Origin: Carbonatibacter sp965199245
GTDB taxonomy: Bacteria > Pseudomonadota > Alphaproteobacteria > Kiloniellales > Kiloniellaceae
Direction of reading: 5' to 3'
NCBI GenBank assembly: GCA_965199245.1
Contig: CBDAQP010000003.1
Location: 124,001 to 188,000, forward strand
Length of the DNA stretch: 64,000 nucleotides
Both the position numbers and the translations under genes were made by a program. How positions within the stretch are numbered: the first letter of the stretch is position 1; the number at the start of each line of letters is the position of its first letter. The notes under the pieces are model-generated. The model was given only the letters and a program-made list of their open reading frames with translations. It was not told the origin of the DNA and did no database searches. Positions 8,398 to 16,580 of this stretch are shown here, piece by piece.

Positions 8398-9825
8398 CTA
8401 TTCCCCTCGGCCAAACCACCGACCGCGCACGGCGCGATAGCGTTCAACCGGATCATAGCGCACAACGTCCAAACCAATAAAACCTGCGTCCAACCGTCCA
8501 CTCGCGGTGAGAATATCATAGGTCGCAACGACTTCATCACGCTGAACCCGAACGAGATTCACATTGGCATCCAGTAATTCCTGTTCCGCATTCAAGACGT
8601 CAAGAACAGTGCGCTGTCCGACCTCTTCTTCCTGGCGGACGCCTTCGAGCGCAATCTTTGCCGATGCCACCACCGCATCCAGCGCCCGCAAACGGGCGCG
8701 GGTACTGACAAGCTGTTCCCAGGACGAAATGGCGGACTGCTGAACGGCGCGTTCCTTTTCAGTTCGCTCACGCAACCGCTGGCGGGCCTGATGACCCGCC
8801 GCACGCACACGGCTTGAGACCTGACCCTGCTGGTACAGGGGAACTGTGAGTTCTGCCATGACCAGCCCCGATGTCGCACGTGTCGTTCGCGTCGATTGCT
8901 CATCGTCGTAGGACAACGACCCCTTGAGCGCGACTGTGGGGTAAAACTCCCCCTTGATAGCCCGCACCCGGTCACGTGCAGCGTCTTCTGCGCGACGTGC
9001 GGCAACAAGGTCAGGATTATTGCGCCGGGCCTCTGCCATCAAATCATCCAGATTTTGCGGCAACCGGGGAAAAGGCAAAGGCTGTTCAACGCCACCATAG
9101 ATCAAGCCGCTTAAACGCTCATAGCGCGCAACAGACGATTTCAAGTTGCCTTCTGCTTTAATTCGAGCCGCCACAGCCTGGGCCAGGCGCGATTCGGCAA
9201 GAGCAAGATCAGTGCGCGTCAACTCCCCCACCTGAAAACGGTCACGCACAGCATCAAGCTGGCGCATCAAAACATGCTCGTTTCCCCGATTCAGGCGCAA
9301 AACAGCCTCATCACGCCAAACATCGCTATAGGCTGTGACGGTCTGTTGAAAAATGACCTGTTCCGTGGCCCGCAACCTCGCTCGCTGGGCCTCGACCTGA
9401 CGTTCCGCACTGGCGAGAAGAGCCGACGTCCTCCCCCCCCGATAAAGCGGTTGATTGATATTCAAACGCGCGACTAGAGGGCGCGTTTTCTGTACTGTCT
9501 TTTTCTTGATTTCTTGTGCGCTTGTTGTGCGTTGTTCGCGCCGTTGCAATCCCTTGGATGCTGTTGCCGTGATGACCGGACGAAATCCCGACAGAGCCTG
9601 TGGAACATCCTCGTTCTTGACCTCAAGCGCATCGCGCGCGGCGAGCAGGGCCGGATTGGTTCGATAAGCACTGGACAGGGCATCTTCTAAACTTTGAGCA
9701 GAGAGAGGCACGGCAGGGACACAGGACAGGATCACTGTCCCCAAAGCATACGCCTTTATCCTCGAACCGTTAAAACGCAAAGGTTTTCTCCCGCTCAAAT
9801 CCCGGCAACAGGGGGGTATTTGCAT
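8398..9825 (-). CDS. tolC: TolC-family outer membrane efflux protein
   Basis: An outer membrane channel protein for type I secretion or RND/ABC efflux, of the TIGR01844 type. After a signal sequence (hydrophobic stretch ending VPAVPLSAQS) come two repeated outer-membrane-efflux domains. They have long heptad-rich helices and the hallmark phrases NPALLAARDALEV, INQPLYRGGRT, NPDLVAARRAEDAARD and VGQRTVLDVLNAEQELLDAN. The start is uncertain. An ATG at 9825 lies inside the upstream pcm-like gene and gives a long charged n-region, while a GTG at 9837 and starts nearer the signal core are possible. No periplasmic adaptor or ABC exporter lies in the window. An eight-C run at 9433-9440 falls in the conserved YRGGR codons. 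Confidence 0.9.
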   Translation of the reverse strand: MQIPPCCRDLSGRKPLRFNGSRIKAYALGTVILSCVPAVPLSAQSLEDALSSAYRTNPALLAARDALEVKNEDVPQALSGFRPVITATASKGLQRREQRTTSAQEIKKKTVQKTRPLVARLNINQPLYRGGRTSALLASAERQVEAQRARLRATEQVIFQQTVTAYSDVWRDEAVLRLNRGNEHVLMRQLDAVRDRFQVGELTRTDLALAESRLAQAVAARIKAEGNLKSSVARYERLSGLIYGGVEQPLPFPRLPQNLDDLMAEARRNNPDLVAARRAEDAARDRVRAIKGEFYPTVALKGSLSYDDEQSTRTTRATSGLVMAELTVPLYQQGQVSSRVRAAGHQARQRLRERTEKERAVQQSAISSWEQLVSTRARLRALDAVVASAKIALEGVRQEEEVGQRTVLDVLNAEQELLDANVNLVRVQRDEVVATYDILTASGRLDAGFIGLDVVRYDPVERYRAVRGRWFGRGE

Positions 9826-10480
9826 CAAAAAGAACACGGGCAGTCAACTGCCCCCCCGCGTTCTTTTCAAATAGACAGGCCTGACCAAGCTGTTGACGGT
9901 CGTCCAGCGCGGGATCCCTGACAACAGCGGCTATACGCCCGCCCTCTGCCAGCTGGTCGCCATAACAAACCGGAATATGATCGACGGCCCCATCAAACAG
10001 GATCACATCATAAAGCCCCTGTTTGGGATAACCGGATTTCAGATCACCCTGAACCGCAACCGAGTTGCCCAGTGCCTGTTGGTCAAAACGGGCTGTGATT
10101 GCCGCGACCAATTCTGCATCGTTATCCAGTACGACAACAGTACTCACCAAACGCGCAAGCAATGCCGCACTATAGCCAGGAGTCCCCCCAACAATCAGTG
10201 CCGTATGCGAAGGCTGGGGATCAAGAACCTGCAAAAGCCGCGCAAGCACCATGGGATCCATCAAAAAACGCCCTGAGCCAAGAGACAGATCCTCGTCAAC
10301 ATAGGCCACCCCCGCGCGATCATCAGGAACAAAGGATTCACGCGCAACGACGCTAAAAGCATCGACGAGTGCAGGATGAACAAGTTTGTTGGTACGCAAG
10401 TAACCATTGACCATGTTCAAACGTGCCTGGGTGTAATCTTTCACGATGGGGGATTCCCGACCAAGTTTCAATTCGACCAT
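9770..10480 (-). CDS. Protein-L-isoaspartate O-methyltransferase-like protein (divergent)
   Basis: A 236-residue member of the PCMT family, found upstream of tolC in many alphaproteobacteria. The N-terminal half has the family pattern ARLNMVNGYLRTNKL, SFVPDD and an MDPMVLARLLQVL region. The SAM-binding motif I, usually a VLEIGTGSGY-type sequence, is here LIVGGTPGYSAALLARL, which keeps the glycines only partly. Methyl transfer activity is therefore uncertain, and a true pcm lies at 55677-56306. The start ATG at 10480 has no strong ribosome binding site, and a GTG 12 codons later is an alternative. The 3' end overlaps the tolC reading frame. Confidence 0.75.
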   Translation of the reverse strand: MVELKLGRESPIVKDYTQARLNMVNGYLRTNKLVHPALVDAFSVVARESFVPDDRAGVAYVDEDLSLGSGRFLMDPMVLARLLQVLDPQPSHTALIVGGTPGYSAALLARLVSTVVVLDNDAELVAAITARFDQQALGNSVAVQGDLKSGYPKQGLYDVILFDGAVDHIPVCYGDQLAEGGRIAAVVRDPALDDRQQLGQACLFEKNAGGQLTARVLFDANTPLLPGFEREKTFAF

Positions 10481-10576
10481 CTATCGTAAACGAACGTTCA
10501 CCTGTTTTCCAATTTTATTTAGAAATAGAACATTAAAAAATAGTGAAGAGACCCGCACCAGAGACGAAAATCACGC

Positions 10577-10605
10577 TTGACCGATGACTCCACGCCCTTT
10601 ATACC
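10577..10605 (+). promoter_or_regulatory. Sigma-70-type promoter for tRNA-Cys
   Basis: TTGACC at 10577-10582 and TATACC at 10600-10605 are separated by exactly 17 bases. The tRNA begins at 10616, about 10 bases after the -10 hexamer, so transcription would start close to the mature 5' end. The spacing and position make this one of the clearest promoters in the window. Confidence 0.75.
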
Positions 10606-10615
10606 CTGCGCGCAT

Positions 10616-10689
10616 GGCCCGATGGCAGAGTGGTGATGCAGAGGATTGCAAATCCTTGTACGTCGGTTCGATTCCGGCTCGGGCCTCCA
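10616..10689 (+). tRNA. tRNA-Cys (anticodon GCA)
   Basis: The 74-base sequence folds as a standard cloverleaf. The acceptor arms GGCCCGA and TCGGGCC pair, followed by discriminator T and an encoded CCA end. The anticodon stem AGGAT/ATCCT frames a loop containing GCA, which decodes UGU and UGC. The T arm shows GGTTCGATTCC. A well-formed promoter precedes it and tRNA-Asn follows 82 bases downstream, so both may be made from one transcript. Confidence 0.96.
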
Positions 10690-10771
10690 CATTTTTATTT
10701 TTTCGCTCTTGCAGGCAAAAGGACGGGTTGTTATAAGCCCCGCACTGGCGCAAGGTGCTATTTCTTAATGA

Positions 10772-10847
10772 TCCGCGATAGCTCAGTTGGTAGAGCAAAT
10801 GACTGTTAATCATTGGGTCGCAGGTTCGAGCCCTGCTCGCGGAGCCA
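10772..10847 (+). tRNA. tRNA-Asn (anticodon GTT)
   Basis: The 76-base cloverleaf has acceptor arms TCCGCGA and TCGCGGA, discriminator G and an encoded CCA. The D arm is AGCTCAGTTGGTAGAGC. The anticodon loop carries GTT between ATGAC and the matching strand, and the T loop is GGTTCGAGCCC. A strong hairpin with a T run begins seven bases after the CCA end. Confidence 0.97.
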
Positions 10848-10853
10848 ACACAC

Positions 10854-10883
10854 CCCCCGGACTGAAAGGTCTGGGGGTTTTTT
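10854..10883 (+). terminator. Rho-independent terminator after tRNA-Asn
   Basis: The stem CCCCCGGAC / GTCTGGGGG (one G-U pair) has a short TGAAAG loop and is followed by TTTTTT at 10878-10883. It ends transcription of the tRNA pair before reaching the 3' end of prfC on the opposite strand at 10904. Confidence 0.85.
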
Positions 10884-10903
10884 GTGCGAATTTTTATGAA
10901 CGT

Positions 10904-12496
10904 TCAGGACAGAAAAGACCGCTCCCGTGTTGCGGTAAAACGCAATTTTGGGAAATCTTCTTGAATGCGGTTCATATCCCATAGGTTTCTTGCCATATAA
11001 ACAGGGCAAGCATCGCGGTCTTCGGCGAGACATGCCTTATTCCGATCTGTAAAACGCCTGAGTTCAGAAGGGTCGTCTGCACTGACCCAGCGTGCGGTGA
11101 CAAAGGGTGATTCTTCAAAACCGACCTGAATGCCGTATTCCTGTTCAATCCGGGTCAAAAGCACGTCTAGCTGCAAACGACCGACCACCCCCACAATCCA
11201 GCCTGCACCAATCTGTGGGCGAAAAACCTGCGTGACGCCTTCTTCTGCAAGGCTTTCAAGGGCCTTTTGCAGGTGCTTTGCCTTGAGCGGGTCATCCAAA
11301 CGGACACGTTGCAGAATTTCGGGGGCAAAATCAGGAATGCCTGTAAAATGAATTTTTTCGCCTTCGCTCAAGGTTTCACCGACACGCAAGGTGCCGTGGT
11401 TGGGGATTCCGATAATGTCCCCTGGCCAGGCTTCTTCGGCAAGGTCGCGGGACTGGGCAAAAAACATAATCGGGTTGTGAATAGACAGCGATTTGCCCGA
11501 ACTCATCAAGGTCAAACGCATCGAGCGCCTAAAACGACCAGAACACAGGCGCATGAAGGCGATTCTGTCACGGTGTTTGGGATCCATGTTTGCCTGAACC
11601 TTAAACACAAAGCCTGTAACCTTGTCCTCGTCGGGGTGAATCGGGCGCGGGTGTGCAGGTTGCGGACGGGGCGCAGGGGCGAAATCCAAAACGGCGTCGA
11701 GGAGTTGGCAAATACCGAATGATTTCAGTGCAGAGCCAAAAAAAACAGGAGTCATATGCCCACCGCGATAACTTTGCAGATCAAAGTCGGGACAAGCTCC
11801 CTGTGCCAATTCAACGTGGTCAACAAGCTCCGCGTGCGCGCTCTCTCCCAAAAGTCGGATCAGTTCGCTGTCGTCAAGGCCGGGTAACGCAGAAGCATTT
11901 TCCGGGGCATCCTCTGGAGCATCAAAGGCAACAAAGCCACCATCCCGAACGCTATAGCATCCTTTGAATGTTCCCCCGCCCCCTGCGGGCCACATCATCG
12001 GGACGGTATCCAGTGCGAGCGTTTCGGCGACCTCGTCCAGGATTTCAAAGGGATCACGACCTTCACGATCCATTTTATTCACAAAGGTGATAATCGGAAC
12101 ATTACGCAGGCGGCACACCTCGAACAGTTTGCGCGTTTGTGCTTCGATTCCCTTGGCAGCATCAACCACCATGATTGCGGAATCAACCGCCGTCAGCGTT
12201 CGGTAGGTGTCTTCGGAAAAATCTTCATGCCCAGGGGTATCGAGCAAATTAAACGTCGTCCCCCCGTACTCAAAGGTCATCACAGATGTTGTGACGGAAA
12301 TGCCGCGCGCCTGTTCAATTTTCATCCAATCCGAACGCGCCCGCCGATTGTCCCCCCGTGCTTTCACCTGTCCCGCCATATGGATGGCCCCGCCGAGCAA
12401 CAGGAGTTTTTCCGTCAGGGTCGTCTTCCCCGCATCGGGGTGGGAAATAATCGCAAATGTTCGGCGGTTTTGTGCGTGTTGGGCAATGTCAGACAA
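10904..12496 (-). CDS. prfC: Peptide chain release factor 3
   Basis: RF3 is a translational GTPase that recycles RF1 and RF2 from the ribosome after peptide release. The G1 motif SHPDAGKTTLTEK, G3 DTPGHEDFS and G4 VNKMDREGRD are all present, and the RF3-specific domains follow (PVFFGSALKSFGI, GVVGRLQLDVL). A TTG at 12496 is chosen as the start. GGAG lies seven bases upstream, it yields the usual MSDIAQ-type N-terminus, and the length becomes 530 residues, the family norm. An upstream frame to 12562 would add 22 atypical residues. The gene faces the tRNA pair and is divergent from the iron-linked imelysin cluster. Confidence 0.95.
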   Translation of the reverse strand: MSDIAQHAQNRRTFAIISHPDAGKTTLTEKLLLLGGAIHMAGQVKARGDNRRARSDWMKIEQARGISVTTSVMTFEYGGTTFNLLDTPGHEDFSEDTYRTLTAVDSAIMVVDAAKGIEAQTRKLFEVCRLRNVPIITFVNKMDREGRDPFEILDEVAETLALDTVPMMWPAGGGGTFKGCYSVRDGGFVAFDAPEDAPENASALPGLDDSELIRLLGESAHAELVDHVELAQGACPDFDLQSYRGGHMTPVFFGSALKSFGICQLLDAVLDFAPAPRPQPAHPRPIHPDEDKVTGFVFKVQANMDPKHRDRIAFMRLCSGRFRRSMRLTLMSSGKSLSIHNPIMFFAQSRDLAEEAWPGDIIGIPNHGTLRVGETLSEGEKIHFTGIPDFAPEILQRVRLDDPLKAKHLQKALESLAEEGVTQVFRPQIGAGWIVGVVGRLQLDVLLTRIEQEYGIQVGFEESPFVTARWVSADDPSELRRFTDRNKACLAEDRDACPVYMARNLWDMNRIQEDFPKLRFTATRERSFLS

Positions 12497-12610
12497 CAGG
12501 AGGCTCCGTTCAATCCTAAAAACTCTGCGTGGCAGGGAACAGGAGAGCCTCCCTTCCGTCAAGTTCTATTGCGAAAAACGCGGGGATAAAAACGCAGGCA
12601 AGAAATTTAT

Positions 12611-12656
12611 ATAAGAATAATTATCATTGACAACAAGTACCCTGCGGAGAGATAAA
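12611..12656 (+). promoter_or_regulatory. Fur-box-like operator overlapping a promoter upstream of the imelysin cluster
   Basis: The minus strand of 12611-12631 reads GTCAATGATAATTATTCTTA and resembles the classical Fur consensus GATAATGATAATCATTATC. It overlaps TTGACA at 12627-12632, which with GATAAA at 12651-12656 (18-base spacer) forms a likely sigma-70 promoter, 47 bases before the imelysin ATG. Placement over the -35 region suggests repression when iron is plentiful. Fur versus Irr or another regulator cannot be told from sequence alone. Confidence 0.65.
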
Positions 12657-12703
12657 ACGGCGTTACCTCATCAATGACATCATAACATAAGGACGTTCTC
12701 TAG

Positions 12704-13972
12704 ATGAAAAACAGGACTCTTCTGGCTGGTTCTGCCTTGCTCGCACTGGCTCTTTCCGGCCCTGCTCATGCAGATGGACACAAAAAATCTGCAGTTCTGG
12801 ACACTTACAAGAAAATTGCCCACGCAGGCTATGAGGACTCTGTCATCACGGCAAAGGCCCTGCAAAAGGCCGTTGAAGCTTTGGTGGCGAAGCCTTCGGA
12901 AAAAACGCTGACAGCCGCGCGTGAAGCGTGGGTTGCATCTCGCGTTCCTTACCAGCAAACGGAAGTTTACCGTTTCGGCAATGCCATTGTTGACGACTGG
13001 GAAGGAAAGGTCAACGCCTGGCCACTGGACGAAGGTTTGATTGACTATGTTGACACCGGTTCCTATGGCGAGGAATCTGACGAAAACGCCCTGTTCCGCG
13101 CCAACGTGATCGCCAATTCCGTTTTTCAGTTGAACGGTCAAACGGTCAATGCCTCCGTCATCACCAAAGAACTCCTGTCAGACACTCTGCACGAAGTTGA
13201 TGACGTTGAAGCCAATGTCGCCACAGGCTACCACGCGATTGAATTTCTGCTGTGGGGCCAGGACACCAACGGCACAGGGCCGGGCGCAGGCAATCGCCCC
13301 TATACCGATTTCGATGTCAACAACTGCACAGGCGGGTCTTGTGATCGCCGCAATCAATATCTCTTGGTCGCAACAGACCTGCTGATTGATGATCTGGAGT
13401 GGATGACCGCGCAGTGGACAGCAAAGGGATCTGCCGCCATGGATCTGGATAAAAAGGGTAAAAATGGGGGACTTGTGGCCATGCTAACTGGCATGGGAAG
13501 CTTGTCCTATGGTGAATTGGCTGGCGAGCGGATGAAGCTCGGCCTCATGCTCAATGACCCGGAGGAAGAACACGACTGTTTTTCCGACAATACGCACTAT
13601 TCCCATTTCTATGATGCAAAAGGCATTCAGAACGTCTTTGCGGGGTCTTACACCCGTGTTGATGGCTCTGTTGTCTCCGGCCCCGGGCTGAAAGACCTCT
13701 TGCCAAGTGCCGAGTCCTCTGAATTGGATCGTGCCCTGGACGATACCATGTCTAAAATGCAGGTTCTGGTCGATTTTGCCGAGAAAAAAGGTCAATCCTA
13801 CGACCAGATGATCGGCGAAGGAAACACAAACGGCAACGCTGCTGTTCAGGCTGCTGTTGACGCTCTGCTGGTTCAGACCAGGGGCATTGAGCGCGCAACA
13901 GCGGCAATCAACCTCAACGCCATCGAGTTTGAGGGATCTGACAGTCTGGACAATCCCTCTGCCGTTCAGTAA
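12704..13972 (+). CDS. Imelysin-family (M75) periplasmic iron-regulated protein
   Basis: A secreted 422-residue imelysin-domain protein of the iron-regulated IrpA/ICMP kind. A clear signal peptide ends GPAHADG near residue 23. The family's GxHxxE signature is present as GYHAIEFLLWG, with H177 and E180, and the WPLDEGLIDYV segment is also typical. These proteins are associated with iron uptake and probably bind metal in the periplasm. Peptidase activity is doubtful for most of them. It is the first gene of a cluster with a DUF1111 di-haem protein, a second imelysin and a DUF1513 protein. A Fur-box-like promoter lies directly upstream. Confidence 0.88.
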   Translation: MKNRTLLAGSALLALALSGPAHADGHKKSAVLDTYKKIAHAGYEDSVITAKALQKAVEALVAKPSEKTLTAAREAWVASRVPYQQTEVYRFGNAIVDDWEGKVNAWPLDEGLIDYVDTGSYGEESDENALFRANVIANSVFQLNGQTVNASVITKELLSDTLHEVDDVEANVATGYHAIEFLLWGQDTNGTGPGAGNRPYTDFDVNNCTGGSCDRRNQYLLVATDLLIDDLEWMTAQWTAKGSAAMDLDKKGKNGGLVAMLTGMGSLSYGELAGERMKLGLMLNDPEEEHDCFSDNTHYSHFYDAKGIQNVFAGSYTRVDGSVVSGPGLKDLLPSAESSELDRALDDTMSKMQVLVDFAEKKGQSYDQMIGEGNTNGNAAVQAAVDALLVQTRGIERATAAINLNAIEFEGSDSLDNPSAVQ

Positions 13973-13992
13973 CAGAGGTGTCTAAAAAAAGC

Positions 13993-14020
13993 AGAGGGCA
14001 GGTCTGATGACCTGCCCTCT
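13993..14020 (+). terminator. Perfect 12-bp hairpin between imelysin and DUF1111 genes
   Basis: AGAGGGCAGGTC (13993-14004) and its exact complement GACCTGCCCTCT (14009-14020) flank a TGAT loop, with an A7 run on the 5' side. The 3' side (TGCGTCTGCT) lacks a T run, so this is not a standard intrinsic terminator in the forward direction. It could act as a partial terminator or as an RNA-stabilising hairpin that raises expression of the first gene over those downstream. On the minus strand the hairpin would be followed by T7. Confidence 0.6.
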
Positions 14021-14049
14021 TGCGTCTGCTCACAAAGAGGAAAACCTCT

Positions 14050-15504
14050 ATGCGCTGTCTGTTCCTTGTCCTCTTTTTCCTGGTCAGCATGGGGGAGTCT
14101 GCCCGATCAGGCCCACTCAATGAGGCCGGCCGCTATGACGCGGGCGAAGAAAAACCGGGGGGCGCAACGACCCACCGGAAAAAATCCGGACGCACAGCCT
14201 TTTTACACCCCGCTGCAAACCTGCCGACAGACAAGGGACTGGATTTCAGGGTCGGTCAGGGCTTTTTCAAAAAAATATGGGTCTCCTCGCCCGCCTCAAC
14301 CCGGGCCTCAGACGGTCTGGGGCCACTATTCAACGCGCGTTCTTGCCAACAGTGTCACCTCAAAAACGGCAGGGGACACCCGCCCAGGGCAAACTTCCCC
14401 GATGACACGGCTGTTTCCCTCCTCCTGCGCCTGAGTATCCCCCCACAAAATGACCACCAAAGGGCAAAGCTCGATAGCGGTGATTTGGCCGTCATCCCTG
14501 AACCTGTTTACGGCACCCAGCTTCAGGATTTTTCTGTTCAAGGTCTGCCCGCCGAAGGACGCCTGCACATTGAATACCGTGAAAAGCCTGTTGTGCTTTC
14601 CGGCGGTCAAACTGTCCGCCTGCGTCAGCCCAGCTATAGCATCACAAATCTACAATACGGCCCCCTGCACCCCGCTGTTATGCTGTCACCCCGTGTGGCC
14701 CCGCCCATGGTTGGGCTTGGCTTGCTCGAACTCATCCCGGAACGCGATATTCTCGCGCAGGCAGACCCGGAAGACCGCGACAGAGACGGCATTTCCGGCA
14801 AAGCACAGTTTGTCAAAAGCCAGGCGCAAAACACACAGACACTCGGTCGTTTTGGCTGGAAAGCGGGCAACCCCACGGTCGATCAACAAAATCATAGTGC
14901 CTTCGTCGGCGATCTGGGACTCTCCACACCGCTTTTTCCACAACACGCCGGGGACTGCACCACCGCACAAGCCAGGTGTTTGAACGCACCGAACGGCGCA
15001 GATGCACAGTATAATGGCCTCGAAGCACCACAAAAGGTCACAGACCTCGTTTTATTTTACACCCGAAACATTGCCCTTCCCTTTCGCCAAAATGCACGCG
15101 ACCCAGCTGTGCTGGCGGGTAAGGGGCTTTTTATGGCGGCAGGTTGCGCAGATTGTCACCGTCCGCGCTATCAAACAGGTCCGTCACCGCAATCACCGCA
15201 CCTCGCCAATCAGGACATCTGGCCCTATAGTGATCTTTTGTTGCATGATATGGGTGCGGGCCTCGCCGATAATCGCCCCGAATCCCGCGCCACGGGGCGC
15301 GAATGGCGCACACCTCCGCTGTGGGGGATAGGCAAAACAACCACCGTGAGCGGACACAGCTTTTTCCTCCATGACGGCCGCGCCCGCAACCTCACCGAAG
15401 CAATCCTCTGGCACGGCGGCGAAGCACAAAAGGCCCGTGATAATTTTGCGGCTCTTTCCGCCCCCAATCGGGAAAAATTGTTGCGCTTTCTCAAATCTCT
15501 CTGA
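14050..15504 (+). CDS. Di-haem oxidoreductase-like protein (DUF1111, 'thiol oxidoreductase')
   Basis: A secreted c-type cytochrome-like protein of 484 residues related to the MauG and cytochrome c peroxidase group. The signal peptide is about residues 1-19. Two CxxCH haem motifs are at C99-Q-Q-C102-H103 and C366-A-D-C369-H370. It also has a typical LGPLFNARSCQQCH context and a C-terminal SFFLHDGRARNLTEAILWHGGEA segment. The ATG at 14050 is preferred to a TTG at 14020 because only the former begins the signal peptide cleanly. Clustering with imelysins suggests a role in oxidation or electron transfer during periplasmic iron handling. This is known as a gene association but is not biochemically clear. 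Confidence 0.87.
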   Translation: MRCLFLVLFFLVSMGESARSGPLNEAGRYDAGEEKPGGATTHRKKSGRTAFLHPAANLPTDKGLDFRVGQGFFKKIWVSSPASTRASDGLGPLFNARSCQQCHLKNGRGHPPRANFPDDTAVSLLLRLSIPPQNDHQRAKLDSGDLAVIPEPVYGTQLQDFSVQGLPAEGRLHIEYREKPVVLSGGQTVRLRQPSYSITNLQYGPLHPAVMLSPRVAPPMVGLGLLELIPERDILAQADPEDRDRDGISGKAQFVKSQAQNTQTLGRFGWKAGNPTVDQQNHSAFVGDLGLSTPLFPQHAGDCTTAQARCLNAPNGADAQYNGLEAPQKVTDLVLFYTRNIALPFRQNARDPAVLAGKGLFMAAGCADCHRPRYQTGPSPQSPHLANQDIWPYSDLLLHDMGAGLADNRPESRATGREWRTPPLWGIGKTTTVSGHSFFLHDGRARNLTEAILWHGGEAQKARDNFAALSAPNREKLLRFLKSL

Positions 15505-15516
15505 AGGAAAATCACT

Positions 15517-16578
15517 GTGACACAAATTAAAAAAACCTTTCTCACAGCAAGCATGTTCTTCCTTTATTTCGCCCCCGTGCAGGCGCAGGACAACACCGCC
15601 CTGATGAAACTGACGCAAAGCGTCACAGAACAGGTCATTATTCCCGCCTATGCACGGTTCGCCCAACAAAGCACCCAACTCTCACAGACCACCGCCGCAG
15701 TCTGCACGGATCAGCAACTCAGCACATCAGAAAAAACAGAAATTTTTTCACACTTTCATGGTGCTATGCAGGCATGGCAAGCTGTGCAACATTTTCGTTT
15801 CGGGCCAATCACGACGAACGACCGTCACCACCGTATGCAGTTCTGGCCAGATAAAAAAAACCTCACCGCACGCCATTTAAAAAAATTGCTCAACAGCACA
15901 GAATCCATCACCCCCCAAGAGCTGGCAAAAAAAAGTATCGCCGTCCAGGGTCTCTCCGCCTACGAACGGATGCTGAACGATCAGCGCGATCAATTCTGCC
16001 GTCTGGCCCCGGCCATTGCCAGCAACATCGTCCGGATGTCAACCGCCACCTATCAGGAATGGCAGGGGTTCACAAAAACATTCCTCACCCCCGGCCAACA
16101 GAATCCTGATTACCGCTCTGCCACAGAAACTGCCCGCGAGCTTCAGTCCTCTCTGGCAGCTCTTGTCCAATTTACCCTTGAGCGCAAAATTCGGGCCGTG
16201 ATGGGCCGCACACCGGAAAAATCCCGCTTCAAACGCGCCGAAAGCTGGCGCAGTGAGCAATCCCTGGACAACATCAAAAGCAACCTCGACGCGGCCCTTT
16301 TGCTCTACCACTCGGGAACGCCATCAATGCAATCCTTTTTGAAAAACTATGAAGAAGCGGCATCGATTGACCGTATTATTGTGCGTTCTCTGACAAATGC
16401 GCGTTCACTTCTGAACAACCTTGGCCCGTCTTACCGCATCGCCTTGCAAAACGATGACGGCTATCAAACCTTACAGCTGATCCGCGACAATCTCACCAAT
16501 GCGCAGACAGCTTTGGACAGTGATTTGCGCGATGTCATGGGCTTGGGGATGGGATTTAATGCCCTGGACGGTGACTAG
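15517..16578 (+). CDS. Second imelysin-family periplasmic protein
   Basis: A 353-residue imelysin-domain protein with a signal peptide ending APVQAQ (residue about 24). It starts with GTG after GAAGGA. It is more divergent than the first imelysin. The expected GxHxxE-like helix appears as GLSAYERML, which lacks the histidine. The pattern MQAWQAVQHFRFGPI and the later YQEWQGFT helix support the family assignment. It lies 12 bases after the DUF1111 gene and two bases before the DUF1513 gene, so it belongs to the same operon. Loss of the metal-type histidine suggests a binding or structural role distinct from the first imelysin. Confidence 0.8.
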   Translation: MTQIKKTFLTASMFFLYFAPVQAQDNTALMKLTQSVTEQVIIPAYARFAQQSTQLSQTTAAVCTDQQLSTSEKTEIFSHFHGAMQAWQAVQHFRFGPITTNDRHHRMQFWPDKKNLTARHLKKLLNSTESITPQELAKKSIAVQGLSAYERMLNDQRDQFCRLAPAIASNIVRMSTATYQEWQGFTKTFLTPGQQNPDYRSATETARELQSSLAALVQFTLERKIRAVMGRTPEKSRFKRAESWRSEQSLDNIKSNLDAALLLYHSGTPSMQSFLKNYEEAASIDRIIVRSLTNARSLLNNLGPSYRIALQNDDGYQTLQLIRDNLTNAQTALDSDLRDVMGLGMGFNALDGD

Positions 16579-16580
16579 TC

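Noticed and set aside
10690..10771. A second promoter directly before tRNA-Asn.
   Set aside because: TTGTTA and GCTATT occur but their spacing is far from 17 bases. Co-transcription from the tRNA-Cys promoter is simpler.
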